The notes under the pieces were generated by a model that did not search any database, had not been told where the DNA came from, and saw only the letters and a list, made by a program, of their open reading frames with translations. From Gordius sp. MW1 (taxonomy: Eukaryota; Nematomorpha; Gordioida; Gordea; Gordiidae), in the NCBI GenBank assembly GCA_964036665.1, contig OZ038531.1:7998168-8062167 (forward strand): a stretch of DNA of 64,000 nucleotides, read 5' to 3'. Position 1 is the stretch's first letter; every line of letters begins with the position of its first letter. The position numbers and the translations under genes were made by a program. This document shows positions 45,712-59,290 of this stretch, piece after piece.

Positions 45712-46630
45712 AATATATTTTATAATTAGATAAAAAATAATAAATTAAATTAATTAAGTGAAATATAATCCTACCAAAAATTTCATTTGTATTATATATT
45801 TTAATTTCTATAAAAGTTAAATTTATCAATGGTATGGTCGAATCCGACAACATAATTATTCCAATTTTATATGCAAAGATTGACGATTACTTATTTTAAA
45901 TTTTCAACTTTGATAATTTTTACTGCATTACAGTTTTAATTAAGATGATTTGGGCAATATAATGAGCTGTTATCAATTATCTTATAAACATGCTAAAATT
46001 ACAAAATGAATCGCCTCTGTAAAACTCCAAATCGTTATATTTCTTAAATGTACCAATCAAGACTATAAGCTAATTCTTTAGAATGTGTGTAGACAGAATA
46101 ACAAAATAATTTGTAAAAATATTTTAGTTAACTATCCACATCCGCATTTAAATAAATACAATAAAAACAGATAAAAATGTCGCCATGTTTTATATTTTGT
46201 GAGGATAGCTTGAGACCAGATGGACACACCTTAGTTCCTAAAACAGGGAGTCTTCGTCTTAATTACGCCTATATTTACTTAGACCCATTGGCTCTCCTTA
46301 ACCTATTTAAAGACCCTCTGATGCACGAAAGATAAGACGGTTTAGTAAATTATCTTAACCCAATAATTGTCTAGTAGCTGAAACTAATTTTGGTGTACAA
46401 CCATGACCTTTCTGAAGTGAATGAAGAGATTAATCCAGAATAAAATCACCGTGATTCGAGTTTAGATTATTGACTCATATTACAATAGACTGGCGAACAT
46501 TTGATAAATATTATTTAAGGGTGGGTATAGGCTCCCATGTTTGAGCATATATACACAAACTAAACGTTACTCATTTTCTCGAATAATATGCAAAACTTAA
46601 GCAGAAAGGTTAATACAATGTTATCTTTAT
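45712..46630. other. AT-rich intergenic, no gene seen
   Basis: Nothing recognisable. Confidence 0.5.
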
Positions 46631-47001
46631 CAGAGACCAGACTTAAATTTAGATTTTAGGGTGGGCCCTGGTGGGCACCATAACAAGATTCGGGATTAAT
46701 GATATTTTCAAATATTTTATTAATCTGTTTTTGTGAAATAATTTGTCCTTTTTTATTTGATTGAATAATTTTCGTTGATTCTATTTTATCCAAAAAGATC
46801 GGAAATTATAATTCAATTTTTTGAAATATATAACGATATTAGTAAAAATTTTAAAAACATTAATTTGGGCCGGACAGCTCTAGTAATTCGGGCATGGCCG
46901 GGCGGACATTTAGAAGGGTTCAGGGAGGCCTGTGTGGGCAGCTTAGTTTTAGAATCGGACCGGGTATGGTTCGGGCAAAAAATTAAACATACTGACCTCT
47001 G
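46631..47001. mobile_element. Degenerate hAT MITE related to the 43807 element
   Basis: Ends CAGAGACCAGACTTAAA and CATACTGACCTCTG match the 43807 element's ends, and internal GGGCCGG and GGGCGGACATTTAGAAGGGTT blocks align as well. Flanks do not form a target duplication. The ORF across it is incidental. Confidence 0.72.
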
Positions 47002-50000
47002 CCTCTGCGCTTTATTCACTCTTCCATTACTTTCCAATTTTCATTCCACAAGTGAACATTTGGAAAAAAAGCCTCACCTAAAAATTTACCTAATAAATTT
47101 TAATGCAAATATCAGCTGTTCGCCATTCTGTTTGTCAATGGTTAAACAAAAAATTGCTTTGATACCTTCCAAATTTTGTCTTCTGTAAAAATACTTTTAA
47201 TAATACCATATAAAAGTCTCTCAATACATAACAATTTTTATAAAAACTTGGGTCTAAAACCTTAAAACACTATACAATTGCTGTAAGAAAGTAACATACT
47301 ATATAAAGTTACAAAACTCATAAGGTTCGTGTCAGCATTAACCTCTGCCACAGAATACTTTTTTTGACGACAAAAAATATATGAATATGTTTTTAAACCT
47401 TACATCATAAGAAGATTTAAACTTATAAATATTTCTAATATTCAGGGGCATCTGGTCAGAACTTTCTTCCTAGGTTCGCATATAATTAAGTAAAATGTAA
47501 GTATTAAGGGTTAGATTTTTAAAATATTTCTAAATTAATATAGTTTTCAGAATTCGCTAATTCAGGCGATCATTTATCGTAGTAGAATATTGCCAAATAT
47601 TAAGAGGCATTGTGGGCGTATTGCATGAGCTAATAATATTAATAATATTGTATTGCCATGTGAAAACGGTCATAAAAAAGCCGTTTTTTAATCAGAAATA
47701 TTTTAATTAATATTTTATAAAGTTTTTTCCATCCTGCAATTTACTTTTGAAGTTAAATATGAAGTACTCATTATTGAATTTGTTCTCACCTTTAATGAAT
47801 TTAAATAAAAAAAATCTCATAACACTAAAATCATCGGTGAAATTAATTTTAAATAGCTATAAAAAAATGAATAAGACATAGGAATAGACTAGAAGCTGTC
47901 TTCATAGATAAAAAAAAATAAGCCTCACCATAAACATTATCATAAAAAAACAAAAACCATATATTACTTAAATAATTATTATCTCAATCAACACTTTAAT
48001 ATAATAGATTGAAACAATTTTAAAGCTATACCTTCCTTATCTAATCAAAAATTTAGAAATAACAGACAAAATGGACAGGTTTTGATTATAATTTATTTTT
48101 ACTCCTTTGACATCCAGTCAAGCTGTCATAGCCATGAAGATAATTTCTATTGTTTTTGTCTAAATGACATGCTTTATTCTCCTGGGATATCTTTCATCTT
48201 TTAAATTATTATCAATTGAATTACAAATTTGGCCCCTCAATTATTTATGCCCAGGGTTTCTTTGATATTTTTATCTTAAAATAGTGAACTCTTATCATTA
48301 AAGGGGACACATGGAAAAGGACCATTATCATAATTGAATTAATAATTTTGTAAAATGTTTCAACAAATTCTTAAAATGTTGATAAACCAAATGTCAGATC
48401 GATATTAAACTTTGTCGGCTTTAATAAATATTTAACCTAAATTAAGCTGAGACTATTATAATTTACAATAATTCATATATCCAAAAATTATGTTTTTAAT
48501 TTAACAATCAAGCCAGTTTTTATATAAAGCAAAATAGCATTTTTCCCCTTTGATATATTCAGGAATTTTGATATGTGGTATATAAGGGCTTACTTAACCT
48601 TTGATATCAATTTCAAAAGGCTTTAGAGATTTATTTTTGATCCCGCTTTTACTTAATATTGAGAATGGTGAGACGTCTTTGTGTTCTGCTTAATGGACTA
48701 TATAATTAAAAAAATTTCTGTGGCCTTAATGTAAAATGCATGTGCTATGTTAATTGACCCCTTTGTTTTATGGGCTAATATTAGAATATAAATGAGCAAT
48801 TACTAAGTGCCTCGGTCAAAGCTATATAACATAAACGTTATAAATTAAATATCCTTTATTATAATTTTGACTACAATAAAATTTATTACGAAATTTTTGC
48901 TCCAAAGGCATCTTGAATCAATATTGAGATAGGTCCAAATTTAGCATTTGTTTATTACTATGAAGAGTGGCGATTTTTAAAAAGTCTTGTAGATATGTGT
49001 TCTGTATAAAAAGCCCTATTAATAATAGAAAAGTGCATTCTACTCATTCATCGTTCTGATAATTCTTTCAAAATTTACATAAGCTTAATAATATTAATAT
49101 CTTAAAATTTAATTATTAAGTATGTGATCACTAAGATTGTATCACACGAGACGTGTTTACTACACTATTACCCAGTGTGCAAATAAGTTTCATTTCATTA
49201 ATATGTTTTTGTGCCTCATTTCATAAACCAAAAAAATTAATAACACTTGAATATATATTCAATTTGAAATTCAGCAAATATCTTAACCTATACTAACATT
49301 GTATATATTATTTAAAAACATTTATTGATTTTGAAAAAAAATTTCGCCCACTTTTAAGCTAAGCTAAATTAAATATATGCCAAAATAGTAAATTAAATGG
49401 TTTGGAAAAATTAAGTTATAACAAAATCATTATAACAAGATTGAGAATTCTACCCTTATGATCGATCCAGTGTTTTAATGTATAATATAATAGAGTTTTG
49501 TCAATAACATTGTTAGAATAATATTTTCAAAAGGGGAAGAACTTTATAACTCATCCTACAATTTTATAAAGTTATCCCACAGGTTTTTAACTTAGTAATC
49601 CTTTAATTTTTAAAAACTAATACCTAAATTACATATGAAATGTTTTAAATATTTTGCCCATTGCTTTTAAAACATTTATTTATGAGGTACCTAAGTGGGA
49701 CTGGTACTAAACAACGTTTTTTATTAATAATTTGAATCTACATTCTACATGCAATAGGATTCTTATATTCAAAACCGGTAGGGGGGGGGAGGTTTGACAA
49801 TACATTTCAAATAAACCCGGAAGATTTAAGAGGAACAATATTGCTGTGTAATAGGATATAGAAATAACATGTATATTATTAAATAATGCCCCATATGGGT
49901 AATTATATCAAAGATTCGAAATCTCTGCAAGCGAGCTAAATATCTAAAAGCTAGTGGAAATCTTAGGCTTAATCACGATTTTATAAAGGGTAAGGAGGAA

Positions 50001-53000
50001 AAGTGAGACAATAAATTTTGTTTCCTTAAATGTTTTAGAAAAATGGCAACAGTAAATATAATAGAAAGGCACGATTCAAAATCAAAAAATTAACTTTACC
50101 CGTTGATTCAGGGAATATATTTTGTTGCAAATTCTGGTTGTGGAAAGAATGCAGACAAGCAAAATTATTTAATACATTTTATTCGTCTTGTTCCTCAAAA
50201 AAGTAAATTCAATTTTTTAAAATTAATTACATTTGTGCATATTATATAGTAGTTATTAAGAGACGCCAATATATAAAAAATATTAATACCATTAAAGGGC
50301 TCCAATATCAATTTGAACATGTTCATATCATCAATTGCATATTTGTAGCGAATATAGCATTAGTTTGAGAAAGAGCCGTGAACCAGTCAAGTTCCGATTT
50401 CAAATTTATTCAAATCCATTCCAAATCTTGTAAGTAAAATTTTCAGAGGTAGGTGTTTATGTTTTTATATAAATATCAGGTGAAATATTAAAGTTGTGGT
50501 ATGGTAAAAGGACATTGATATGTGTTGAACATTATCTTTTTCATTATAAATCAATATATGTAATAAATATTGATATTTTATCATAGGTTTGTAATGATCA
50601 ACTTTAAACTCGGGGGCCTTTAGATTTTTTCATCGAAATGTTTGCTTTAATTTGTAGTAAATCAAAAAGTTTATAGAATTGTCGAATTGCTATGATTGAA
50701 TCTAATTTACACATACTAATTTGATAACTTGCTCAAAATCAATTTTTCGCAAATGTTTACATACGCTGGTATAGTTGCAAATTAAAATAAAGACTAAATG
50801 CAAATTTTAGTTCAATTATTTATATTCATTTTTTTTTAATTAGGTTCAGCGTTCGAGCTAGCAATTAAAGAGAATCTTTGGTTTGACTATAATAATTTTA
50901 AGTCAAAAAATGAACTTAATGTCTGTTGCTTGAGTGTCTTATTTTAAGCTAAACACGCACTCAGTTGCGTAGGAAATTTTAAAATTAGACAGAAATTTAA
51001 AATAAAAGTAAAATGGGCACTTACTATTAGATAAGATATATTTTTTAAAATAATTTCTATAAATTTTCATATTTAAAACTTGCAACCTCGCATATAATTT
51101 TTATAGTATATATAGTTTCATTTAATAAAAGATATCATTAAAAAAAAAAAAAAAAAAAAAAAAAAACTTGCAAACGAATTTTAAATAAAAAAATAGAATG
51201 GGACATCCATAATAGAAAATATGCGGCAACATATTGTATAAACTTTTTAAATACATTGAGTTAAGACTTAAATATTCTCGTTTTTGATATAACATTATTC
51301 ATATGGTTCAAGTTTTGAATGTATAAAATTGGTTAGATTTTAAAGATTATAGGATTTAGAATTGTCCTTTCCTTTAATTTTGCATTAGTTTAGTTTGCAA
51401 AGTTCTGAAATATCTCGAAGCTAAGTAAGCTTTAATATAATATGGAAACAATATGTTTATTAATGATTTTAAAGAATTTCTACCATGATAACCAATCTGT
51501 GCTCGCTTAGAGATAGTAGTTCTAATATCTTTTAATTTGATATGATTAGTTAGTTTCCTTATATTTTTAATGTTTTATTTGTCATTCAGGCCTTGAGAAA
51601 TTAATATACTCAATGCACAGTTTTATTTTAAGTATAATACCAAGTTTAATTTAACTTTAACGAATTTAGTAAACTTTCATTTCTCGTAATATTTAATAAA
51701 TCATATGCTTGTAATTATAACAATTCTACGGTTAAAATCATAATTAAACTAGACGCAATGTCTTCAACTTTTAAAGCTGTCATCGCCAAGATTGTGTACA
51801 TATACTCAATTATTTATGACAAATCATATATTATACAACAGCATGATACCAGCTTGTTACCCTAATCAAATTAAAACGCTTTAAGATAAATTATTTATGA
51901 TGCCAAGCTGACATACTTACATAAGTTAGTTCAACACGTGCCTTCCATACAAATGATTTGACTTCGAATGGCCAAATTAAATCTACAAAACAAGACTTTG
52001 CACGAAAACATACTTTAAACTTTAACGTGAAAATATATAATATTAAAATTTTTAAGATATATACATATACAAGTATTATAACTATTTATACCAAATTACG
52101 GCTAAAAGGAATAGTAAAAAATCTGGTACAATAATTATAAATGTTATATCTACTGAAGTAAAGGCAAAATATTGCCAATATATTGAATTAAATATTTTAT
52201 AAATTAGCATTTAAATGATTTGGGTTTTTAATGATTATTTCAAATTCGTAATTACCTAGCTTGGTGTATATCTCCAATAAACACGGTTGTGGATGTATTA
52301 AGTGTAAACCAGGATTGAAAATAGGGCTGACATTAATATGATTTACAATTTGCATAAATATTAAAAGTCTGTTTTGTACTAAACGACATTTCTCCTTTAT
52401 AGCTTATTACTTTGAAAATCTTATTAACATACCCTTAATACAAAGTTTCTAACAATGCAAAACTTCATACCTAACAGGTCTCAACACAAAGATCTTTCTA
52501 CTGAGTTTTTTATTACCAAATTGAAACTAAATATATTCTTTAACTTAAACAAAAGTGATTCGCATTTTTATAATTATATTTCTTGTTGTGCTCATTAAAA
52601 AATGGCATTGATTCTCTATATTATGACGCTATTGTAAAAATTTAGTTGTTGTATCAACTGAAACCCAGCAAAATGAGGCCTAATGACGTTAACAAAAGAT
52701 GAATTCCTCATTTTATCATATAAATACATATTACGACCGATCATATATATAATCGAAATCACAAATCAAATTAAATAAAAAACTCATTGTTTTTTACGAA
52801 GGATAAGTAGGTATTAACAAATTTTTTAACAACAGAAAGCAAACATGAAATTCAAAAGACCCACGCTGCACAATACTTTTAACCGTTTATTAATAACCTG
52901 GCGACATAGAAAATTGCAAATTTATGGCATATATTAAGCATTTTTTCGATACATTCACATATACATGATGAAGGATTTCAAATAAATTATTTGAAAAGTT

Positions 53001-54234
53001 TTGAAAATTGCTTTCGAAAGACCAACTTTTGTGAAATCAATAATAATAATACATGTCAAGCACGATTCATGGTACTCGCATGTAAGATGCAATGCACGTT
53101 GTTATGTGGTTTTATGTAATTCAACTTCGTCCTAGCTAACTAACTCATTGACGTGATTTATTAGAGATCATTTTAACTAACAGTCAACAAAAAATTTTAA
53201 TTAACTATTTGAACACACCATTTAAGAGGAAGGTCTTTACTGGCAAAATTTACGAGTATACAATTGCTGAACCTTAACCCTTCTACGATTAATTTATGTT
53301 ATGTTTATAAAACTTAGTTTTACACTTTAAAAAAATACATTAATGTATAGGTTAAAATTTAAAACAAAATTTTATACCTTAAATTACATTTATAGTTCAT
53401 AATTTAAATAATTTACGATAAAATTATGCTTAATAATGCATTTTGAAAAACAATATATAAAATATAATAACCAAAATATCTTTAGACCCTATTGTTGTTT
53501 ATAATAGGTCTTACTGTAAAACGGAAATGTTACTGGATAAATAATATTTTGAAATATTTCCCCTTTAGCTATAACATTTTGTTTAATATTTTTATAACAT
53601 TAAGTTTATATATTTTAGATTATTTTAATATCTCTTTCAAAATTTGTAAAATTGTAAAAAGTTAAATATTGAATACTAGAACACTACAAGTGCCAAAATC
53701 TATAAATTCATAATTGAATTATAAATTTAAGGAATATCGATCAAATTACCAGTAGATTTTGGAATTTTTATACCATAAATACTATTTTAGATTGATTTGA
53801 AAGTAATATGTTTAGAAAAAAATAAAACAGCACAAACGTCGCTATCTAAAACTAATTAAGTTACAACATTCTTGTTGGACAGTTGATATTAAATCAATAA
53901 TCTACTTATTGGAGCTAACTTTACAAAAGCCTTAATATATATATTCAGATCTAAATATGTTATGTGAAAGACGGGGCAAAGCAGAAATTTCATATCATAT
54001 TTATGTTAAACGCGGCGTGAATAGGTCTCCGCTAGAATTTAATTTTGCGCATCTAGTTGAATGTTTTTAAAAGGAGTCAATAGTGTGATTTACTATATTT
54101 CATCATCACCTAAAAAATACTATGATGTCTTAATTTAGAAAAAAATATGTTCTTACTTTACAAGATTAAAATTATCGGAAAACAACCTGTTTTTATTTTG
54201 CCTTAACTAACAATAATCTGCAACTTTACTAGCT
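47002..54234. other. AT-rich intergenic desert, no gene seen (7.2 kb)
   Basis: No ORF above background, no recognisable transposon ends, no RNA gene. It contains a poly-A run near 51140-51165 and a G-run near 49782-49789. Distal regulatory DNA cannot be excluded. Confidence 0.5.
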
Positions 54235-54550
54235 GGGATAGGGGTTTGCCGAACTAGGTGGCCCGAACTAACACAGGGAGGTTATCCCCTCACAGCTCCC
54301 ACAACGCAACACCCCCGTGATCGCCCGAGACGCTAAGGGCTGGAAGGGTAAGGACGTTACGCCTTACGCAGGCGGGACGTCAGACAAGAGTGAGGCAGAC
54401 GAGAGCTTTCTGCGTAGGATGACGTTGGCACACGATGCCGTGTGGGAGAACGAGGCCTTTGAGCCCTGCAAGGCAAAACAGGACGGGGGCACCGATAACA
54501 TTAGAACTGGTTAGGATGCCGACCAGCGAGGTCGTGATCAAGTTCAACTA
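54235..54550 (+). other. GC-rich island with a 65-codon open frame, identity unknown
   Basis: About 300 bp far more GC-rich than the surrounding DNA, with sharp edges. It includes the ORF 54317-54514 (no ATG; first codon ATC or similar) with an acidic/lysine-rich product that I do not recognise. The composition suggests an inserted fragment from another source or the end of an unrecognised element. No terminal repeats were seen. Confidence 0.4.
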
Positions 54551-54693
54551 TTAAAAATATTAGAAGGCGTGCAGCACGGTTCTGTAAGCGTCGCAATTTT
54601 AAAATATGAGGTTCGATGATCCGTAACCAGTCAGCCAGTTGGAATAACATGCATGCGCAATATATTCGATGTGTGCATGTAATGGGTTTATAC

Positions 54694-55375
54694 TAGAGGT
54701 GTGTACAGGTTAATCCGATCCGACATCCGATCCGTCCAAACTCGGATCGGATCATCGGATCAACATTTTAATTTTGGGAGTCGGATCGGATTTTCAAATT
54801 TAAAATAAACAATAACAAGTTCTAATTAATTAAATTAATAATTTTTAGTATACCTTTTCATAATTATCTTGAAGATTGCACATATGATTCAAAAAAAGAT
54901 TTGCTGAAATGGTGGGTTTCACATCAAACAGCCCTGCCAAGGCTTTATAAGCTGGCAAATAAAGCTTTAGCTATACCTGCTACCTCTAACACTTCATAAA
55001 GAAATTTCTCGGTGGCTGGAAGAACATTAGAAGAAAGAAAAACGCGAATTAAACCAGAAAATTTAGATTCTTTATTATTTTTATATGATAATATGGAATT
55101 AGTCAAATAAAATTTTATATTTATTTCGGGTCTATTAAAAATGCTATACCTTATTTTTATGTATTTTGAATTTAATCAGCAATAAAAAGTTCTGTTCGTA
55201 AAATTTTTATTTAAAAATTTGAGATCGGATCGGATCGTTTTTAGATTTTATAAAACTCGGATCGGATCGGATTTAGGTTTTAAAAAACTCGGATCGGATC
55301 GGATGGATATAAATTTTTTTTAAAAACCCCTCGGATCAGATCGGATCAAAAAAATTTGATCCGTGCACACCTCTA
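54694..55375 (+). mobile_element. Deleted hAT transposon (682 bp), perfect 8-bp TSD
   Basis: Ends TAGAGGTGTGTACAGG and CCGTGCACACCTCTA, with GTTTATAC on both flanks (54686-54693, 55376-55383). Subterminal CGGATCGGAT repeats at both ends, probable transposase-binding sites. Confidence 0.93.
54898..55110 (+). pseudogene. hAT transposase C-terminal dimerisation domain remnant
   Basis: 71 codons on the plus strand: LLKWWVSHQTALPRLYKLA, ...LAIPATSNTS, a stop (TAA), then RNFSVAGRTLEERKTRIKP and LLFLYDNMELVK before the terminal stop. This is the hAT dimerisation block with one nonsense change in the S-S-E-R motif. The rest of the transposase is deleted. Confidence 0.85.
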
Positions 55376-55391
55376 GTTTATACTCAGCTCA

Positions 55392-55535
55392 CATAGGCGT
55401 AGCCAAGGGGGGACAGGGAGAGGCGGCCGCCCCCTCTAAATCCTAAAATTTGTTGAAATTTATTAAAATTGTGACTAAAATTTCAAAAAAAATCATTATT
55501 GCCCCCCTCTAATCCCAATGCTGGCTACGCCCATG
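55392..55535. mobile_element. MITE, CAnGGGCGTAGCC family, copy 9
   Basis: Left end CATAGGCGTAGCCAAGGGG, right end GCTGGCTACGCCCATG. Flanks TCAGCTCA and GCAACTCA agree at 6 of 8. It abuts the hAT element at 54694. Confidence 0.85.
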
Positions 55536-55622
55536 GCAACTCATGTTAATTTCATATATAATATCTTCTCTTGCTTGTATTTATTTATTTATTAAACGAT
55601 TAAAAAACCCTTAGACGTTATT

Positions 55623-55797
55623 CATGGGCGTGCTTTTGGATTAGGGGGGGGGGGGGGCGAAACGTTTAAAAGTTCAATTAGAGGGGAGCGAAACATAAAT
55701 TTTTTTTAATTTTTCAAAGTTTTTGCATTGAAATTTTTTTTTTTTCGTAATTTAGGGGGGGGGGCAGGGGGGCACTGCCCCCCTGGCTACGCCCATG
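55623..55797. mobile_element. MITE, CAnGGGCGTAGCC family, copy 10
   Basis: Left end CATGGGCGTGCTTTTGG plus a G-run, right end CCTGGCTACGCCCATG. Flanks ACGTTATT and ACGTTATA agree at 7 of 8. Confidence 0.87.
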
Positions 55798-56200
55798 ACG
55801 TTATAAATATTCTCTATCTAAACAACCAACTATTTTTAACTTAAACGGCCACGTCAAAGGTTAGCAATATATCATCGTATATTTTACTTAAATTTTTCTT
55901 CAAATTTTATAAAAATTCTAATTATCTAAAAAAAATTACATATCACGGTAATCACGCATCGCGACACACAGCAATAAAACTAAAAATTCAGGTTGTGGAC
56001 TTTTATAATGGGGCCTGAGGTAGCTCTGTTGTGTCCGGAACTGAGGTGTTAGAGGGTTTCCCTTTATGTTTTAAGGAAGGTGTATAAATCTATAACGACC
56101 TATAGGTTCTACGACAATAGTAGTAGTGTATTGGGTATTTAGGAGGGTGATCGGCCCCTTAAAAAAAGCGGCGATAAAAGCCTTTGCAATCTATTCCGCA

Positions 56201-56660
56201 CATAGACTACATAGACTGCTCATGTCATATATTCCATATGGCAAATTGTGTGTGAAATTTGCCGCCATTTTGATGAACAATACCGTCCTATATCACATAA
56301 TGGCGTTTTGCCCTCTGCCGTCTTTTTCGAACAGGGGAGGTAAAGAAAAAAGGTTTTGATTCCATAAATAAGTAAGATATTACTTAAGATATGATATTTT
56401 TAAAAAATTTATTATTGGCACATTTCATAAAATTAAAAATGTAAAAACTGTAATGTTATTAAAAAATTTTAAAAATATCATATATTTAGTAATATCTTAT
56501 TTATTTATGGAATCAAAACCTTTTTTCTTTACCTCCCCTGTTCGAAAAAGACGGCAGAGCGCAAAACGCCATTATGTGATATTGGACGGTATTGTTCATC
56601 AAAATGGCGGGAAAAAACACACACATTTTATACCGTGATGAGCAGTCTATGTAGTCTATG
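56201..56660. mobile_element. Foldback MITE (460 bp) with perfect 8-bp TSD
   Basis: Two arms of roughly 205-230 bp are inverted copies covering almost the whole element, from CATAGACTACATAGACTGCT to its complement at 56641-56660. ATTCCGCA flanks both sides (56193-56200, 56661-56668). Arms differ by small indels. Short ORFs on it are incidental. Confidence 0.92.
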
Positions 56661-56849
56661 ATTCCGCATCGGTGGCCTCACCCATCACAGTCATAAGCAT
56701 CCATTTATCATTTCAACGCTAACCCTAGTTGAGACATTTCAATATCACCGAGAATTACAGTCGGTAATTAACCTTAAGTAGTTTTAAATCTCAGATATTA
56801 GTAGAATACAAGCTAAAAAGAACTACCAGAGGCGGGGATAACCAGGATT

Positions 56850-59290
56850 GGGCCGAAATAGTACGGACGTGGTTTGAAAGGGGGAATCGGGAAAGTCCAA
56901 ATGTTGTTGTGGTTATAACAAACAGTACGCATCACCTAACGAACAAGTAATATCTCGTGATATCTCGAGCCACCATACGTGTCTCATCGCCAAAACTATC
57001 ATCTTTAATATGTCCGTAAGACGGGCATGTAGCAACTCAAAGAAATGTCGCAACACCGATGGAATTACTATATTATTGTTGCGTAGATATACATTGTTGT
57101 TAACCTCCAATTCCTGTATAAAGCTCCGGAAAGGTGATTGCCCGTCAGATAATTTGATACCCATATTAAGTTTGGATCCTCTTGGACTTAGCTGGGTTCA
57201 CACTAGTACAATTTTATGTTAATTAATTTACTAGAGGTAAGTTTGCTGTCTAACTCTTGGCGAAATAGGTCACTATCGTCATTTCTTAATCCGTAAAGTG
57301 TCAGGCAAGTCGCTTCATGTACTTTTGCGAACGTTGCGTTGAAATTTTCGACCTCTTGTAACCATTTCTGTAGCTTTGGCTCGACACTAAATCCCTGTGT
57401 TCCGTTGCAAAAAAGCGCCAGAAGTGAATTGTGCTGGTTATATATATCGAAATTTCCACCAATTAGATATTCACAGCAACGCGTCAAATTTACTATTTTT
57501 AAATTATTAAGAAATTAAAGTTGCTTTGGAAAATTCTTGCCAAGATTATAGAATTTAGAGCTCCTCCTAATTAATTACTGCACTCTATCAATGCCTAGCT
57601 GGGGCGCATCCACCGCTAATAGTAGATCAGGTAAAAAGCATATTAGAATTTCCATTAAAATCTTTTTTTGAAGACTTTGCTTATAGGTAAGCCGTACAAA
57701 TCTATTTCGTCCATTGTCAACAAGTCTAAAGGGATCGCTATCTCCGTGATATTCGGCACAAACTTCTTATATTTATTTACCGACCCAAGTCAGCATAACA
57801 TCTCTTTCGTTATGAGATGGTCGCATTTTCAAGTTGGGTTTTAATTTATTTAGTAACGGACGAACTATTCCATTACCCTATTAATGACGTAAATATTTGA
57901 GCTCGATCAAGCAATGATTGTTATTGGATTTGTTCCAAAATGGCAATAAATAGCTCTTGTCTATTATAGCCCCAAGTACAAGAACGTCTAAGTAGTAAAA
58001 CACTCAAGACAGACCTTAAAAAACTTAAGCCACGCTCTTCTTAAATACTGGGGCACTTAGGCTGAGCTCGAAAGGCAGTCTTTTACAAGGGAATAGCCCA
58101 AACGGCAAGTTTAGTGTGGTTAAACTAGATTTTTTTAGACTGATCTGGACGTAAGTATTGACAAAATCAGTCTATCTATTATGGGTAGGGGATACTTTAA
58201 TTTTTCTACCCATGAGAAAAGGGAAATTTTGTAACCCGCGCACAATCTTACATTCTTATCGACTTATTCCACAGGTGCCAAAGGTGTTGCCCATTCGCTA
58301 TATTCCACCGGCTCAATTATAACTTGCTTACCCATTATAGCAAAATGTTTTCAATTAACGCTAAACGTGTTGTATTCTCCGTGCTTACCAAAAATGCCTG
58401 AACGTTATACTCATATGCTCTCAAGCACTTAAGTCATTTATCAAATAATTTTGAATTTTCCATAATCGTTGTAGCTTATACGACTAAATATTAAAAAAAC
58501 GGACTGCATCGCCACCTCTCATAAAATTACGCATATAGGTAGAAAATATCAGTTTATTCGCTGAATGCTACTAAAATCCGTAATTACCTTAGCTCTTTGG
58601 GTCATACTTAAGGGATTGTTACTAGAGGTGCACCGATACCAAGTATCGGCATGGTATCGGCGCCGATACCTTGCCAAAAGAATCGGCCCGATACTTTGCT
58701 AGTATCGGCAATTACCAAGCCGATACCTTTTTCAATATGAAACTCAAAAAATAATATTTTAAAAAATAGAGGACTTTTTAAATTTTTTGAAAATTGTTTC
58801 ATTTGATTGGCCATAAATATTTCTTTACAATTGTTTTATCGTCAAATTTCTGATCTACCAAAATTTGGATGTGACTTAATTTATAATATTTAATTTGCAT
58901 ATATTTTTTAGTATAAAAATTTTTTTTATTATAAGTATCGGCATGGTATCGGTATCGGCAAAAAAATCTTAAGTATCGGCTGGTATCGGTATCGGCATAA
59001 AATAGTGGTATCGGTGCATCTCTAATTGTTACCCATCTCGACTGTAATTTTTCTTGCACTTTCTTCCTCTGGTCTGCCGTAAATCATTTTCCTACAAAAG
59101 TTAAACCATCGTTTAACGACACAATTACTCAAAGCCATTTCGAGCCCAAAATTGGCCTAAACCGGCGTTATATAAAGAGGTAAGATGATCTTGTTGTTAC
59201 CTTTTTTAACTTTTCATGTCTAAAATAGCTGACTAAATCCTATCTACCTGCTTAACCCCAATTTTTTGTCTCTCTCATTCTCCATTGGGC
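56850..59290 (-). pseudogene. Decayed Ty3-type pol, interrupted by a hAT MITE
   Basis: On the minus strand, in order: an RT block (58190-58335: EPVEYSEWATPLAPV, NVRLCAGYK, YPLPIIDRL), an RNase H end (57487-57290: CCEYLIGGNFDIYNQHNSLLALF, PKLQKWLQEV) and an integrase zinc-finger region (57160-56920: ELLHARLTDILKM, RHVWWLEISRDI). Many stops and shifts; catalytic D of TDHKP is lost. The RT block lies within 350 bp of a hAT MITE at 58623-59024, which splits the protease/RT side. Sequence is distant from families A, B and C. Limits are approximate. Confidence 0.75.
58623..59024. mobile_element. hAT MITE (402 bp), perfect 8-bp TSD, inside Ty3 relic
   Basis: Ends TAGAGGTGCACCGATACC and GGTATCGGTGCATCTCTA, with ATTGTTAC on both sides (58615-58622, 59025-59032). 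GTATCGGC subterminal repeats occur at both ends. No coding capacity; ORFs across it are incidental. Confidence 0.93.

Noticed and set aside
46775-47188. 137-codon open frame
   Set aside because: Runs across the degenerate hAT MITE end and AT-rich flank; no family resemblance.
56126-56359. 77-codon frame and its partner at 56453-56638
   Set aside because: Both are translations of the two arms of the foldback MITE.
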